Source: Paraburkholderia sp. BL9I2N2 (lineage in GTDB: Bacteria > Pseudomonadota > Gammaproteobacteria > Burkholderiales > Burkholderiaceae). From it: DNA of 64,000 nt. Position 1 is the first letter of the stretch. Each line of letters opens with the position of its first letter. A model generated the notes under the pieces. That model worked only from the letters and a program-made list of their open reading frames with translations. It was not told the DNA's origin and made no database searches. Location of the stretch: the NCBI RefSeq assembly GCF_004339745.1, contig NZ_SMGP01000003.1:248001-312000 (forward strand). Direction: 5' to 3'. The position numbers and the translations under genes were made by a program. Shown here piece by piece: positions 53,323 through 63,033 of this stretch.

Positions 53323-53978
53323 GCTCGACGCTCCTCGGCGAATTTGTTCAGCATCCCGGTGCCGGCTTCGATTGCAAGGCAGAGACACCAGTAAAGGAGG
53401 ACCGCCGCGACGAAGGCAGCGAACGGAATGAAATAGGTGGCCTGAATGCCCGTCATTTCATGGGTCAGTTCGCCGACGGCGATGACGGTCAGAAACGCAC
53501 TGTCCTTGACGATCTGGATCAACTGGTTGCCGACCAGGGGCATCGCGCGCAGCATGACCGGCGGCAGAATGATCCGTCGTAACAGGGTGAGACCGCGAAA
53601 TCCGAACGCCTTGCCCGACTCGATCAACGATGCCGGAAGTTCGAGCCAGGCGCCGCGAAGCAACTCGCCCATGTAAGCCGTGTTGTAGAGAATCAGCGCA
53701 ACTGCGCCAGCCGACCAGTTCGACATTCTGATGCCGAGCGTCGGCAAGCCGAAGTAGATCAGGTAGACAAACAGCAGAAATGGCGCGCAACGCATGGCAT
53801 CGACGTAGGCGGCGGCCGCGCGGCTGACCGCCTTGTTCTCCGACATGAGCAACGGCGTAAGTAGCGCGCCCAGTACGAGCGACGCCACGCCGGATATGAC
53901 TAGAAGGATCACCGTGTTGAGCAGGCCAGCCAGCACGATGTCGCGCTGCTGCCAGATGATCAGGAAGTTGTTGATCAA
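53319..53978 (-). CDS. Amino acid-type ABC transporter permease
   Basis: A 219-residue HisQ/HisM-type permease with about five membrane segments. The EAA motif is in ESGKAFGFRGLTLLRRIILPPVMLRAMPLVGNQLIQIVKDSAFLTVIAVGELTHE. It pairs with the permease encoded at 53975, whose gene overlaps its start by four bases. Together they form the heterodimeric membrane channel. Confidence 0.88.
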   Translation of the reverse strand: MINNFLIIWQQRDIVLAGLLNTVILLVISGVASLVLGALLTPLLMSENKAVSRAAAAYVDAMRCAPFLLFVYLIYFGLPTLGIRMSNWSAGAVALILYNTAYMGELLRGAWLELPASLIESGKAFGFRGLTLLRRIILPPVMLRAMPLVGNQLIQIVKDSAFLTVIAVGELTHEMTGIQATYFIPFAAFVAAVLLYWCLCLAIEAGTGMLNKFAEERRA

Positions 53979-54619
53979 ATCATGCCTCCGGAGCGAAGAC
54001 GTTTCTCGACCGCACGTTGCAGCCTGATGAGCGCGAACACGATCAGGCCATAGAGCGCGAGCGCGAAGATGAACGGAGGCAGCGGCTCATACGTGTTCGA
54101 GCCGACACGCAACGCAGCGCGCGTAATCTCGACAATGCCGATCACTGCCACCGCGGGCGTCGACTTGATCTGCAGCGTCATTTCGTTCACGAGGCCGGGC
54201 AGACTCGCGCGGCAAACCTGTGGCATCACGATGCGCCGTATGCGGGTGAAACGCGGCATCGCGAACGACAGCGCTGCATCGTATTGATCTCGCGGAAATT
54301 CGACGAGCGCGCTGCGCCATATCTCGCAGTTGAAGGCCGACGTGCTGATAGTCAACGCGACAATCGCGGCGGGCAGCGGATCGAGCGATAGTCCGAGCTG
54401 GGGCAACGCGAAGAACACCAGCAAGGTCAACGTCACGGTCGGACACGAGCGGATGACGCTGACGTAGGAGTACACGAAGCGGTCGAGTACCGGCACTTTC
54501 GCCCAGCGAATCAGCGCCAGTGCGAGCCCGAGCGGAACGCCGAGCACGATGCTGATGAGCGACAGCGAAATGGTCGCGAGTGCACCTTGCGTGATGCTCC
54601 AGTAATCGTAAGCGGTCAT
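53975..54619 (-). CDS. Amino acid-type ABC transporter permease
   Basis: A 214-residue HisQ/HisM-type permease. Its EAA region is DAALSFAMPRFTRIRRIVMPQVCRASLPGLVNEMTLQIKSTPAVAVIGIVEITRAA. The start lies 21 bp after the binding-protein stop and the end overlaps the second permease gene. The two permeases are distinct, which supports a classical heterodimer. Confidence 0.88.
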   Translation of the reverse strand: MTAYDYWSITQGALATISLSLISIVLGVPLGLALALIRWAKVPVLDRFVYSYVSVIRSCPTVTLTLLVFFALPQLGLSLDPLPAAIVALTISTSAFNCEIWRSALVEFPRDQYDAALSFAMPRFTRIRRIVMPQVCRASLPGLVNEMTLQIKSTPAVAVIGIVEITRAALRVGSNTYEPLPPFIFALALYGLIVFALIRLQRAVEKRLRSGGMI

Positions 54620-54640
54620 TAAGCGGGCTCGCCTGCGAGG

Positions 54641-55522
54641 TCAGTTGATGGACTGCGGCATCGATTCGAAGCTGGCGCCGAACCACTTCTTCTGAACCTG
54701 GTACATCTCACCACTCTTGCGCAGGTCGAGGAGCACGCTGTTGACCATCTGCAGCGCAGCCGTGTCGCCCTTCTTGACCGCCCATGCGATATACACTGGG
54801 CTGCCGATCTTTTGACCGATTACGAATGTGTCCGGCCGCGTCCTGATTAGCGAGTTGAGATTGATCTGCGTATTGGCGACGGCGTCGAGCCGTCCGAGCG
54901 CGAGATCCTGATAGGTCTCGGGATACGACTGATATTCGACAATCTGCTTGAGGCCGTTGCCGCCGTGGGTTTTCTTCAGTTGCTCGTCAAATGCTTTCAC
55001 GTCGGCCAGCATTGCGCTGCCGGTCTGCACGCCGATCACCTTGCCGATCAGGTCGTCGGCGGACTTAATGGGCGATCCCTTCTTGGTCGCAAAAAACGTC
55101 GTCGATTCCGCCAGCGGCGCGGTGAAATCAAAGGTGCCTTTGCGCTCCGGCGTGACTAGAACCGCAGTGACAGCCATGTCGTACTTGCCTGTCGTTACGC
55201 CCGGCAGGATGCCCGACCACGGCATGATCTGTTGCTTCACCTGGACCGGAAGCTTCTTCTTCACTAGCGCGAGCATCTCGTTGTCATAGCCGGTGGGGGC
55301 ACCGTTATCGACGAATTCGAATGGCTTGAAATCGTCTTCGGTCGCGACCGAGATATAGCCACGCGATTTGATCTCGTCGACGCTGGCAGCCGATGCGATG
55401 TGCGCGGCGCCCGCAAAGGCGGCAATAGCGAACAGCGAACGCAGAGACGACAGCGCGAGCCGCCTGAAGCCGGTGCGGAAAGTCTTGTCCGTTGCGGCAC
55501 TTTGGATGGTGAGAGACGACAT
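54641..55522 (-). CDS. Amino acid-type ABC substrate-binding protein (family 3)
   Basis: A 293-residue periplasmic protein. A signal peptide (residues 22-46, ending AAHIASAA) precedes the family-3 fold: IKSRGYISVATEDDFKPFEFVDNGAPTGYDNEMLALVKKKLPV, MPWSGILPGVTTGKYDMAVTAVLVTPERKGTFDFTAPLAES and DLIGKVIGVQTGSAM. It heads the four-gene minus-strand transport operon. The start at 55522 has AGAGGGG upstream; the longer frame to 55657 lacks one. It is divergent from the DUF1989 gene, so the ligand is probably the nitrogen compound broken down by the rightward cluster. Confidence 0.88.
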   Translation of the reverse strand: MSSLTIQSAATDKTFRTGFRRLALSSLRSLFAIAAFAGAAHIASAASVDEIKSRGYISVATEDDFKPFEFVDNGAPTGYDNEMLALVKKKLPVQVKQQIMPWSGILPGVTTGKYDMAVTAVLVTPERKGTFDFTAPLAESTTFFATKKGSPIKSADDLIGKVIGVQTGSAMLADVKAFDEQLKKTHGGNGLKQIVEYQSYPETYQDLALGRLDAVANTQINLNSLIRTRPDTFVIGQKIGSPVYIAWAVKKGDTAALQMVNSVLLDLRKSGEMYQVQKKWFGASFESMPQSIN

Positions 55523-55965
55523 GAATACCCCTCTTGGCTGTAATGACTCGGATGGCGCGCGAAGCGTGCGCTTTGGTGGCCGAAAGGCCGTCTCGTTCGT
55601 ACGCATTCGAAAATTCGTATGCACACTGACAAGTTGCGCGTCTCCGATGCAATTCACATGCCAGTTCGACGAGCACCGCGCCGTGCCGATGTGAGCGTCG
55701 AGGCGAGCGTATGCATGCGTCGATAGAGGGCAATCTGCGCACCAACAAAAGACTTAAGCCCTCACAGAATGGACGAAATGCACTCATTTGAGTCAATGCA
55801 AAGGCTTTGGCGCTGTTGCGCGATAAAGGAGACGACGCACAAAGAAGGTGCGTTACGGACAGAGACGAGAAAGAAGAGAATTTCTGTTTTTGTACTGATA
55901 CGATGCATACTGACGAATCAACTCACCGTTGACCAATTTGACAAGAAGCATGGAGGCTGGACCAA
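55523..55965. promoter_or_regulatory. Divergent region between the ABC operon and the DUF1989-MarR genes
   Basis: About 440 bases without a gene. An A/T-rich dyad ACTCA-tt-TGAGT lies at 55782-55793, enclosed by TGCA on both sides, and could bind the MarR regulator encoded at 56628. Promoters for both directions should be here. Confidence 0.4.
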
Positions 55966-56619
55966 ATGAAAGACGGCGGCGATCTTACGTTCCAAGAACC
56001 GGCTTATCGTGAAATCATCGAACCGGGCGGCCGCTGGTCGATGCGGCTGGAGACGGGCGATCAGTTGCGTATCGTCGATCTGGAGGGGCAGCAGGCGGTC
56101 GACTTTCTCTGCTACTCCGGCGAATTGCCGCTCGACCGGCTCAACGTTCCGAACACGGTAAAACTCAATCGCTCGTTGTATGTGACCAAGGGCACCACGA
56201 TCTATTCCGATCGCGCGCGCAAGATGTTTTCGGTGCTCGACGACACCTGCGGTTTTCACGACACGCTCGCGGGATGTTGCAGCCACGAGATGGACTTCCT
56301 CCGCTACGGCGTGCATAACAAGCTGAGTTGCCGCAGCAACTTCGCGCAGGAACTGGCGAAGTGGTCTCTGGGGCCGTCGGAAATCGTCTCGAACATCAAC
56401 TTCTTCATGCGTGTGACGTTCGGCCAGCAGGGCGAGGTCGAGATTGCGCCAAGTCCGTCGAAAGCAGGCGACTACGTGGTGCTGCGCGCGGAGATGCCCG
56501 TTATTGCTGTGTTGTCGAACTGCCCACAACAGAACAATCCCTCGTCGGGCTTCCGACCCACGCCTGTCGAGGTCACGGTGTCGCGCGCCACGTCAGATAA
56601 CCCTTCGCAGGAAAAATAA
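55966..56619 (+). CDS. DUF1989 / urea carboxylase-associated family protein
   Basis: A 217-residue member of the urea carboxylase-associated (DUF1989) family. Key stretches are IIEPGGRWSMRLETGDQLRIVDLEGQQAVDFLCY, TIYSDRARKMFSVLDDTCGFHDTLAGCCSHEMD and NINFFMRVTFGQQGEVEI...YVVLRAEMPVIAVLSNCPQQNNP. Proteins of this family accompany urea or guanidine carboxylases and are metal-dependent hydrolase-like folds. Here no carboxylase is present. It is followed eight bases later by MarR and may handle a ureido or guanidino intermediate. Confidence 0.8.
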   Translation: MKDGGDLTFQEPAYREIIEPGGRWSMRLETGDQLRIVDLEGQQAVDFLCYSGELPLDRLNVPNTVKLNRSLYVTKGTTIYSDRARKMFSVLDDTCGFHDTLAGCCSHEMDFLRYGVHNKLSCRSNFAQELAKWSLGPSEIVSNINFFMRVTFGQQGEVEIAPSPSKAGDYVVLRAEMPVIAVLSNCPQQNNPSSGFRPTPVEVTVSRATSDNPSQEK

Positions 56620-56627
56620 GGCAGGTC

Positions 56628-57173
56628 ATGGTGGCGAGTCCGAATAAAGTAAAACCCGACAGGGCAGGCGCGAGCGACAGCGCGTCCAAGGACTGGCGTC
56701 ATACCGCGCTGGATGCACGCCCAGGCTTCCTGATCCGCCGGCTGCATCAGATCCATGTCGCGTTATTTGTCGAAGAGTGCGCGCCAGAGGGTATTACGCC
56801 AGTGCAATACAGCATTCTCACTGCGCTGGAGCAGATAGGGCCGTCCGAACAGATTGCTTTGTCGCGGGCCGTCGGTCTCGATCGCGCCAATACCGCCGAC
56901 GTGATTGGGCGGCTGGTCGAGCGGCGTTTCATTCAGCGGCGCGTGTCGAAGACGGATAAACGCAAGAAGGTGGCGGAGCTGACGGAGATTGGACGGGCGC
57001 TGCTGGCGCGGCTCGAGACGGGTGTCGCGCGGGCTCACGAGCGGACGCTCGCCGCGCTGCCGCCCGAGGATCGCAAGCGCTTCATGACTTATCTGACCTT
57101 GCTCGTCGAGACCAATAACGATCTGAGCCGAACACCGGTCGGTGGCGCCGCGAAGAAAAGCGACGACGACTGA
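56628..57173 (+). CDS. MarR-family transcriptional regulator
   Basis: A 181-residue winged-helix repressor. The core HTH (about 60-130) reads TPVQYSILTALEQIGPSEQIALSRAVGLDRANTADVIGRLVERRFIQRRVSKTDKRKKVAELTEIGRALL with the wing DxRxK-like KTDKRKK. It follows the DUF1989 gene by eight bases and probably regulates this gene pair and the divergent transport operon, responding to an aromatic or heterocyclic effector. It converges on the DUF1116 gene. Confidence 0.88.
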   Translation: MVASPNKVKPDRAGASDSASKDWRHTALDARPGFLIRRLHQIHVALFVEECAPEGITPVQYSILTALEQIGPSEQIALSRAVGLDRANTADVIGRLVERRFIQRRVSKTDKRKKVAELTEIGRALLARLETGVARAHERTLAALPPEDRKRFMTYLTLLVETNNDLSRTPVGGAAKKSDDD

Positions 57174-57319
57174 CGTTGCTGCCTTTTGGCGAAGCGTGGA
57201 TCGTGCGTGCGACAGTGAGGATTCGCCAGGCGCCATCGATCCGGGCCTCGGCTCTGCGACTGACAGCTCAGAGGCGATTCTGGTCGCGAAGTCGTTGCCA
57301 AAGGTGGTCTCGGAACAGC

Positions 57320-58501
57320 TCACGAGCATCGCGTTTCGAGAGATTGAACGGCCGACGCAAACAGACTCTGCGGAACAGCGAAGAGACCGCGGCCTAGCAG
57401 ACCGGCACGACCATCGGCGCCGATCATTGCGATTGCAGCGAGCGGCGCGACGCGGTGTGAGGCGACTCGCGCGGCATCGAGTCCGCAGTGGAGATCAGTA
57501 AAGCAGGGGTGGGAACCCGCATACAGTTGGGCTTGCTCGCGTTGCCATTCGGGCGGCAGCCACGCGGCGAAGGCACCCGCCGGTTCAGGCGCGAGCGCGA
57601 GCGCCTGCGCTCCGAAACCGGCTACATCAATTACGCCGCTGTCTCCGGTCAAAGGAGCAGCACCGACCTTGAGCGCGGGATTGATGGCCGGCCCTGCCGG
57701 CGCGGCAGCAGCGGCGGTGTGCCAGAGCGACGGGCGGCCCGCCAGTTGAATGCCGACGTCGATGCCGTTTCCCGCGAGCGAGACGACGAGCGTCGATGCC
57801 GGATCCGCATTCTGCGCGGCAGCCGAGGTCATCAGGCGACACGCGGCCATCCACAGCGTGAGGAAGAACAGCGGCGTCTGCTGCAACATCGCGTGGATCG
57901 ACGAATCGGTGAGTCGTGCGGACAACACGTCGTAGAGCGCTGCGCTTGCGGCGGTTGTGCGGGCGTGCAGATCGTCGCCGTTGTCGAGGCCGTGCCGGGC
58001 GAGCGCTAAGAGATCGACGGGTTCGCCGCGCAGCGCTGTGTCGAGTGCCGGCGCGAGAATCGAGTCGCGCCATTTCATGCGGTCGAGAATCGCGGGGTCG
58101 CGTGAGCCGAAGCGCAGTTGCGGCCCCGCGCCGCTGCCCAGCAGCGACCAGGCGGCGCCAGTCGGATCGCCGGCTTCGACAAGCGCCGTGCTGCCCGAAA
58201 TCACGGCTGCGAGCGGCGTAACCACGCCATAGGATTGGGCGCTGACAAGTTTCACGCGGCCGGTGGCGATCAGGCGTTCGGCATCCTGCTCGCTTGCCGC
58301 CCAGCCTTCATACAGACAGCACAACACCGCCGACGACAGCACCGGCGGGGGTGGCCTGCATGGGTCTTCATACGGAGGGCCTGCATGCATCAGCGTGAAC
58401 TCGGGCAGCCCAACGGCATTGCGTGCGAAGCGCACAGCGCGCCATTGAGGACGAACCGCTTGCAGGCGCTGAAGCGCGGCATCCTGGACCGGGGATGTCA
58501 T
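57320..58501 (-). CDS. DUF1116 (AllG/YlbE-like) protein
   Basis: A 393-residue DUF1116 protein. E. coli YlbE (AllG) of this family is one of three subunits of oxamate carbamoyltransferase, acting after allantoin breakdown. Here there is no FdrA/AllF or YlbF/AllH gene, so a different use is likely. Recognisable blocks are LLGSGAGPQLRFGSRDPAILDRMKWRDSILAPAL, LLALARHGLDNGDDLHARTTAA and FGAQALALAPEPAGAF. The ATG at 58501 overlaps the CoxG stop (ATGA) and has GGAG upstream. It is the last gene of the molybdenum hydroxylase operon. Confidence 0.75.
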   Translation of the reverse strand: MTSPVQDAALQRLQAVRPQWRAVRFARNAVGLPEFTLMHAGPPYEDPCRPPPPVLSSAVLCCLYEGWAASEQDAERLIATGRVKLVSAQSYGVVTPLAAVISGSTALVEAGDPTGAAWSLLGSGAGPQLRFGSRDPAILDRMKWRDSILAPALDTALRGEPVDLLALARHGLDNGDDLHARTTAASAALYDVLSARLTDSSIHAMLQQTPLFFLTLWMAACRLMTSAAAQNADPASTLVVSLAGNGIDVGIQLAGRPSLWHTAAAAAPAGPAINPALKVGAAPLTGDSGVIDVAGFGAQALALAPEPAGAFAAWLPPEWQREQAQLYAGSHPCFTDLHCGLDAARVASHRVAPLAAIAMIGADGRAGLLGRGLFAVPQSLFASAVQSLETRCS

Positions 58502-59202
58502 CTGCGGGCTCCGAAGCCGAACAGACCGCAAACACGCGACCACAGGATTTTCCAGAACATGTTGCCGAGGTTGAGCGGGGCATTAGCGGACGGCTGCGTA
58601 GCCGGGTTAGCCGTATGGGCTGGTAGGACATCCGTAGGCTGCAAAACGGGTGGAACTGTTGTGGCTGGCGTCGTCACCGGGTCGGGGGCTGAAACGGTTG
58701 CCAGTTCCGGCTCGGCAACAGGCGCGGTGGTCGTAGCTGCGACTTGCGAAGCCGAAAGATCCAGCCGGGCCTTGAGGTTCGCAGCGAAGGCTTCGGTCAT
58801 CCGTGTGGCGAGTTCCTTCACGATGCCGCCACGCGAGAACTGCGCAAGACTGCCGGCGATCGCGTAGTCCACCTTCACGTCGACGCGCGTCTCGCGAGGC
58901 GTCGGGTCGTCGAGTGAGAACGACGCTTCCCCCTTCACGCGCGACGCGCTCTTGCGATCCACCCCGCCGCCAATAACGCTGCCACGCCAGGCTGTATCGT
59001 CCAGCTTCATCTCGCCGTCGCCGGCAAAGCTTGCCACGATTGGCCCGAGTTTGACGGTCATCGCGAGCTTCAGACGGCCGTCGTCTGGTGGCGCGGTCAG
59101 CGACGCGCCGGGCAGACACGCTACGATCCCAGGTGTGTCGCGAAAACAGGCCCATACGACATCGCGTGGGTAGGGCACTGTAAAGTTTTGCTCAATTTCC
59201 AT
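58498..59202 (-). CDS. CoxG-like SRPBCC protein
   Basis: A 234-residue CoxG homologue. Residues 1-145 form an SRPBCC lipid/quinone-binding fold (FTVPYPRDVVWACFRDTPGIVACLPGASL). An Ala/Thr/Pro-rich linker (about 165-210) and a short amphipathic C-terminal helix (MFWKILWSRVCGLFGFG) follow. CoxG anchors or couples Mo-hydroxylases to the membrane respiratory chain. It lies between the 2Fe-2S subunit gene and the DUF1116 gene. Confidence 0.85.
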   Translation of the reverse strand: MEIEQNFTVPYPRDVVWACFRDTPGIVACLPGASLTAPPDDGRLKLAMTVKLGPIVASFAGDGEMKLDDTAWRGSVIGGGVDRKSASRVKGEASFSLDDPTPRETRVDVKVDYAIAGSLAQFSRGGIVKELATRMTEAFAANLKARLDLSASQVAATTTAPVAEPELATVSAPDPVTTPATTVPPVLQPTDVLPAHTANPATQPSANAPLNLGNMFWKILWSRVCGLFGFGARR

Positions 59203-59231
59203 TCGTGGTCCGGTCTCTTGAGACTAGGGGA

Positions 59232-59750
59232 TCAGGTTGCGGCAGTCGCGGTGAGCGGTGCACGCTGACTCGCCCGGTGCGCATCCAGTACGCGCCGGAT
59301 CGCTCGCACGATACCGACATAGCCGGTGCACCGGCACAGGTTGCCCGAGAGTTCGAGGCGCACGCGGTCGTCGTCTGCGTCGGGCAGGCGGGTGACGATA
59401 TCGCGCGCCGTCACCAGCATTCCCGGCGTGCAGTAGCCGCATTGCAACGCGTGCTCTGCCGTGAAGGCGGTGCGCAGTTCGTTCATCACGTCGTCGCCGT
59501 CGAAGCCTTCTATGCTCTGCACGTCGGAACCCGAGCACGAGACCGCCGACGTGATGCACGAGCGGGTCGGCATGCCGTCGACCATCAGCGTGCACGCGCC
59601 GCACACGCCCTGTTCGCAACCGAGGTTCGTGCCGCACAGCATCTGATGCTCGCGCAGAAAATCCGCGAGACTCGTGCGCGGTTCGACAGCGGCCGACACC
59701 TGCTCGCAATTGATCCGGAGTTCGATCCGTTGAGTGAGGATATCGGTCAT
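59232..59750 (-). CDS. Molybdenum hydroxylase 2Fe-2S subunit (CoxS/XdhC-like)
   Basis: A 172-residue small subunit. The plant-type ferredoxin cluster is GCEQGVCGACTLMVDG with a following Cys in RSCI; the second cluster is QCGYCTPGMLV and NLCRCTGY. It passes electrons from the Mo centre to FAD. Its start overlaps the FAD-subunit stop (59747-59750, ATGA). Confidence 0.92.
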   Translation of the reverse strand: MTDILTQRIELRINCEQVSAAVEPRTSLADFLREHQMLCGTNLGCEQGVCGACTLMVDGMPTRSCITSAVSCSGSDVQSIEGFDGDDVMNELRTAFTAEHALQCGYCTPGMLVTARDIVTRLPDADDDRVRLELSGNLCRCTGYVGIVRAIRRVLDAHRASQRAPLTATAAT

Positions 59751-60574
59751 TGCTGCTTCCTGTTTTCGCGGACGATCGCCGCAGCCCGTTCAAGCGCCAC
59801 GCGATGCACCTGGTATTCGTAGCTCCCGGTTTCGAGACCCGCTGCGTCAAGGTGCGAATCGACCAGCGCTGCATTGGGGCTGTCGAGCAACGCTCGCGCG
59901 TTTTCGATCAAATGCGGCGGCCCGTCGATTGCACCGATCACGGCGCGGCAAATGCCGGCCGGCGCATCGTCGATGAAGACCGCAATCGCTTCCGCGAACT
60001 CGCCGGGCTTGCGATTGAACTTGTAGTAGCTCCAGCGCGCGGCAGGCGACAGGCGCCGAAAGCGCACGCCGGTGAGAATCTCGTCGGCCTCCAGCGCGGT
60101 CGTGAACGCGCCGCTCATCCAGCCGGCCGCCGTCAACGAGCGGGTCCCATGCGGGCCCGCGACGAGAAATTCCGCGTCGAGGGCATACATCGTGTTAATC
60201 CAGTCGGCAGCCGGATCGGCATGAGCGAGACTGCCGCCGAGTGTGCCGCGATTGCGCACCGCGCGATACGCGATGCCGCGCGCCACATAGGGCATCAATC
60301 CCTGTGTACCGTCGTCGATCTTGCGATCTTCGATCTCCGCGTGCGTCACGCATGCACCGATCAGCGTCCTGTTACCTTCGTTGCCGCATTCACGCAACGC
60401 CGCGATACCGCGCAGATCGACCAGCGTCTCGGGTTGCGTGAGCCGCAGATTCATCATTGGGCCAAGCGACTGGCCGCCGGACACGAACTTCGCCATTCCA
60501 TCGCTGGCGCCAACCAGCGCGATCGCGCTATCTTCGGTAACGGGCTTTGCATAGTCGTAGATCGCGGCTTTCAT
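59747..60574 (-). CDS. Molybdenum hydroxylase FAD-binding subunit (CoxM-like)
   Basis: A 275-residue medium subunit. FVSGGQSLGPMMNLRLTQPETLVDLRGI is the FAD-binding AGGQSLxPxMxxR motif, and NRGTLGGSLAHADPAADW is the second. The open frame runs far upstream to 62086 antiparallel in register with the large subunit, but the ATG at 60574 overlaps that gene's stop by four bases and begins the fold. The order large-medium-small is typical of this operon type. Confidence 0.9.
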   Translation of the reverse strand: MKAAIYDYAKPVTEDSAIALVGASDGMAKFVSGGQSLGPMMNLRLTQPETLVDLRGIAALRECGNEGNRTLIGACVTHAEIEDRKIDDGTQGLMPYVARGIAYRAVRNRGTLGGSLAHADPAADWINTMYALDAEFLVAGPHGTRSLTAAGWMSGAFTTALEADEILTGVRFRRLSPAARWSYYKFNRKPGEFAEAIAVFIDDAPAGICRAVIGAIDGPPHLIENARALLDSPNAALVDSHLDAAGLETGSYEYQVHRVALERAAAIVRENRKQQ

Positions 60575-63002
60575 GCTGGCATCCCCTTGGCGGCGCGAGC
60601 CGGCGTTGCCGATCGCATAGCTTCGACAATGACACGCGGCGAGATCGGCAACTGGTCGACCTGAACGCCGAGCGGCCGCAGTGCATCGTTGACGGCATTC
60701 GCGATCGCGGCCGCTGAGCCGATCGCGCCGCTTTCGCCGATGCCTTTCTGTCCGAATTCGGTGTACGGAGCGGGCGTTTCCATGTGTTCGATACGGATAG
60801 CGGGGACTTCCGTGGCGCCGGGCAGCAGGTAGTCGGCGAGGGTAGAGGCAAGCGGCTGGCCGTCCTCGCTGTACGGCATGGCTTCGTAAAGGGCCGTGCC
60901 GATTCCTTGCGCTGCACCGCCGAATACCTGCCCATCGACGACCATCGGATTGATCAGCACGCCGCCGTCCTCGACGATCACGTAATCGAGAATCTCGGTC
61001 TTGCCGAGTTGTGTGTCGACGGCAACGACGACCGCATGGCACGCGTAGCTGAACGTGCCGGTATCGCGTTTCGCCTGATACGACGTCGACACTTCCAGGC
61101 CGCGCGGATCGACGTCGGGCGGCAGCAGTTGTGGCGCGAGATACCACGTTCGCGCAATGTCGGCGATGGTGCAGCGGCCTTGCGCACCGACAACTGCGCC
61201 GTGTTCCCAACGCACGGCGTCGAGTGGCTCCTTCAGCAGCCATGCGCCGATTTTCATCATCCGCTGTCTGAGTTCCTTCGAGGCTTGCCCTAGTGCGCCG
61301 CCAGCCATCACGATCGAGCGCGAGCCCCATGTGCCGGTCGAATACGGCGTCACACCGGTGTCGCCAAGTACGATGCGTACGCGTTCCGTATCGATGCCGA
61401 GCACCTCGTGCGCGATCTGCGCAAGCGTCGTCTCCATGCTCTGACCGTGCGAATGCACGCCGGCCCGCACTTCGAGAATGCCGTCGGGCGTGAGGCGAAT
61501 GACGGCCGGCTCGCGGCCCGGCACCATCGGAATACCCCAGCCATGATAGACGGAAGTGCCGTGTGCGCCTTGCCATGATAGACGGAAGTGCCGTGTGCGC
61601 CTTGCTCGCAGAAGATCGCGAGACCGAAACCGATCCGGCGACCATCGGGTTCGCCGCGCCGTTGACGCGCGCGTATCGCGGGAAGATCGATGGCGGCGAT
61701 GGCCCGCCGTACGGCCTCTGGATAGTCGCCGCTGTCGAAGTGCTTGTTGGTGATGTTGTCGTACGGCATTTCGTGCGGTTCGACGAGATTGCGCAGGCGC
61801 ACTTCGTAGGGTTCGATGCCGGCTTCCACGGCGATCGCGTCCATGACCGATTCGATCGCGTAGCACACGCCGGTACGAGCCACGCCACGGTACGGCAGGA
61901 TGGGCGGCTTGTTCGTCGCGACCGACCAGGTGCGGCAGCGATAGCGATCCATCTTGTACGGGCCGGGCAGAATGCTGCCCACTTGCGCGGCCTCGAGGCA
62001 GGCGGAGAATGGATACGACGAGTAAGCGCCTGAGTCGACGCTAGCCTCGCACTCGACGGCGATAAGCCGGCCGTCGAGTTCGGCATACGCGGTGATGTCG
62101 TAGTCGTGCTCGCGGCAGTTGGCGTTGGCCGTCAACTGTTCGCGGCGATCCTCGATCCAGCGGACCGGCTTCTCCAGATGCATCGCAAGCCAGCCACAGC
62201 AGACTTCTTCGGGCAACAGGATGCCCTTGTAGCCGAACCCCCCGCCGACGTCGGGCGCGATCACGCGGACCTGGCCTTCATCGAGACCGAGACAATGCGC
62301 GAGGCCCGTACGAGTGATGTGCGGCATCTGCGCCGACGTGTGGATGATCAGCTGAGAGAGGCGTCTATCCCAGTGCGCGACGACGCCGCGACCTTCCATC
62401 GGCGCCATGCTTTGGCGCGAGGTGCGTAGCTTGCGGCGGACCTTGATCGGCGCATCGCGGCGGATCGCGTCGAGGTCGACGTCGGGCTTGGCATCGACAA
62501 AGGTTTCGAGGAAGACGTTGTCCCCCCAATGCTCGTGCACGAGTGCGGAGCCTTCGCGGCGAGCGTCGAGCATGTCGACGACAGCGGGCAGTTCTTCGAA
62601 GTCCACGAACACCTGCGCCGCGATGTCCTCCGCGGCAGCGCGCGTCGCCGCGACGCAGATAGCAATGGTTTCGCCCACCTGGCGCACCTTGCCGCTGGCG
62701 AGTACGGGCTGTTCGGACGGTTTGAAACCCGGCAGCCCCGAATTCGCTACGATCGGTTTCACATTGTCGAGATCGATCAGCGTGTAGACCGATTTTTCCA
62801 GACCGGCCGGCTTCTCTATTCCAACGATATGGCCATGTGCGATCGGGCTGCGCACGAACGCGACGTCGACCATTCCGACCATGCGAATATTGCTGACATA
62901 TTCGCCGCGGCCATGCAGGAAGCGGTCGTCTTCCTTGCGCGGCAGCGACACGCCGATGCCCTGCGGCCGGTCCGGCGACTTGACTGCGACTGCACGTTTC
63001 AT
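60571..63002 (-). pseudogene. Molybdenum hydroxylase large subunit (CoxL-like), frameshifted by a 32-bp tandem duplication
   Basis: The large Mo-cofactor subunit, split in two frames: residues 1-500 from the ATG at 63002, and the rest in the frame ending at 60571. The break coincides with an exact 32-bp tandem repeat at 61541-61604. Removing one copy leaves 2400 bases, exactly 800 codons, the normal length. Present are GRGEYVSNI, VGGGFGYKG, PYRGVARTGVCYAIE, and the catalytic Glu in GQKGIGESGAIG. The CODH active-site signature (AYRCSFR) is absent, so it is a hydroxylase of another substrate. Either the strain is a natural mutant or the duplication is an assembly error. Confidence 0.9.
61541..61604. 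repeat. Exact 32-bp tandem duplication inside the Mo-hydroxylase large subunit gene
   Basis: Bases 61541-61572 recur without change at 61573-61604. Since 32 is not a multiple of three, the repeat shifts the frame. Slippage back to one copy would restore the gene. Confidence 0.95.
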
Positions 63003-63033
63003 CGTTTGCCTCGTGAAGAGAGCCGGGTCGGAT

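Noticed and set aside
59747..62086. A 779-residue open frame across the FAD subunit and antisense/out-of-frame to the large subunit
   Set aside because: Only its last 275 codons are the real FAD subunit. The upstream part is an out-of-frame shadow joined through the region of the 32-bp repeat and lacks any domain pattern.
60571..63002. Carbon monoxide dehydrogenase operon
   Set aside because: The CODH active-site signature is missing, and the neighbouring DUF1116 and amidohydrolase genes point to an organic nitrogen substrate.
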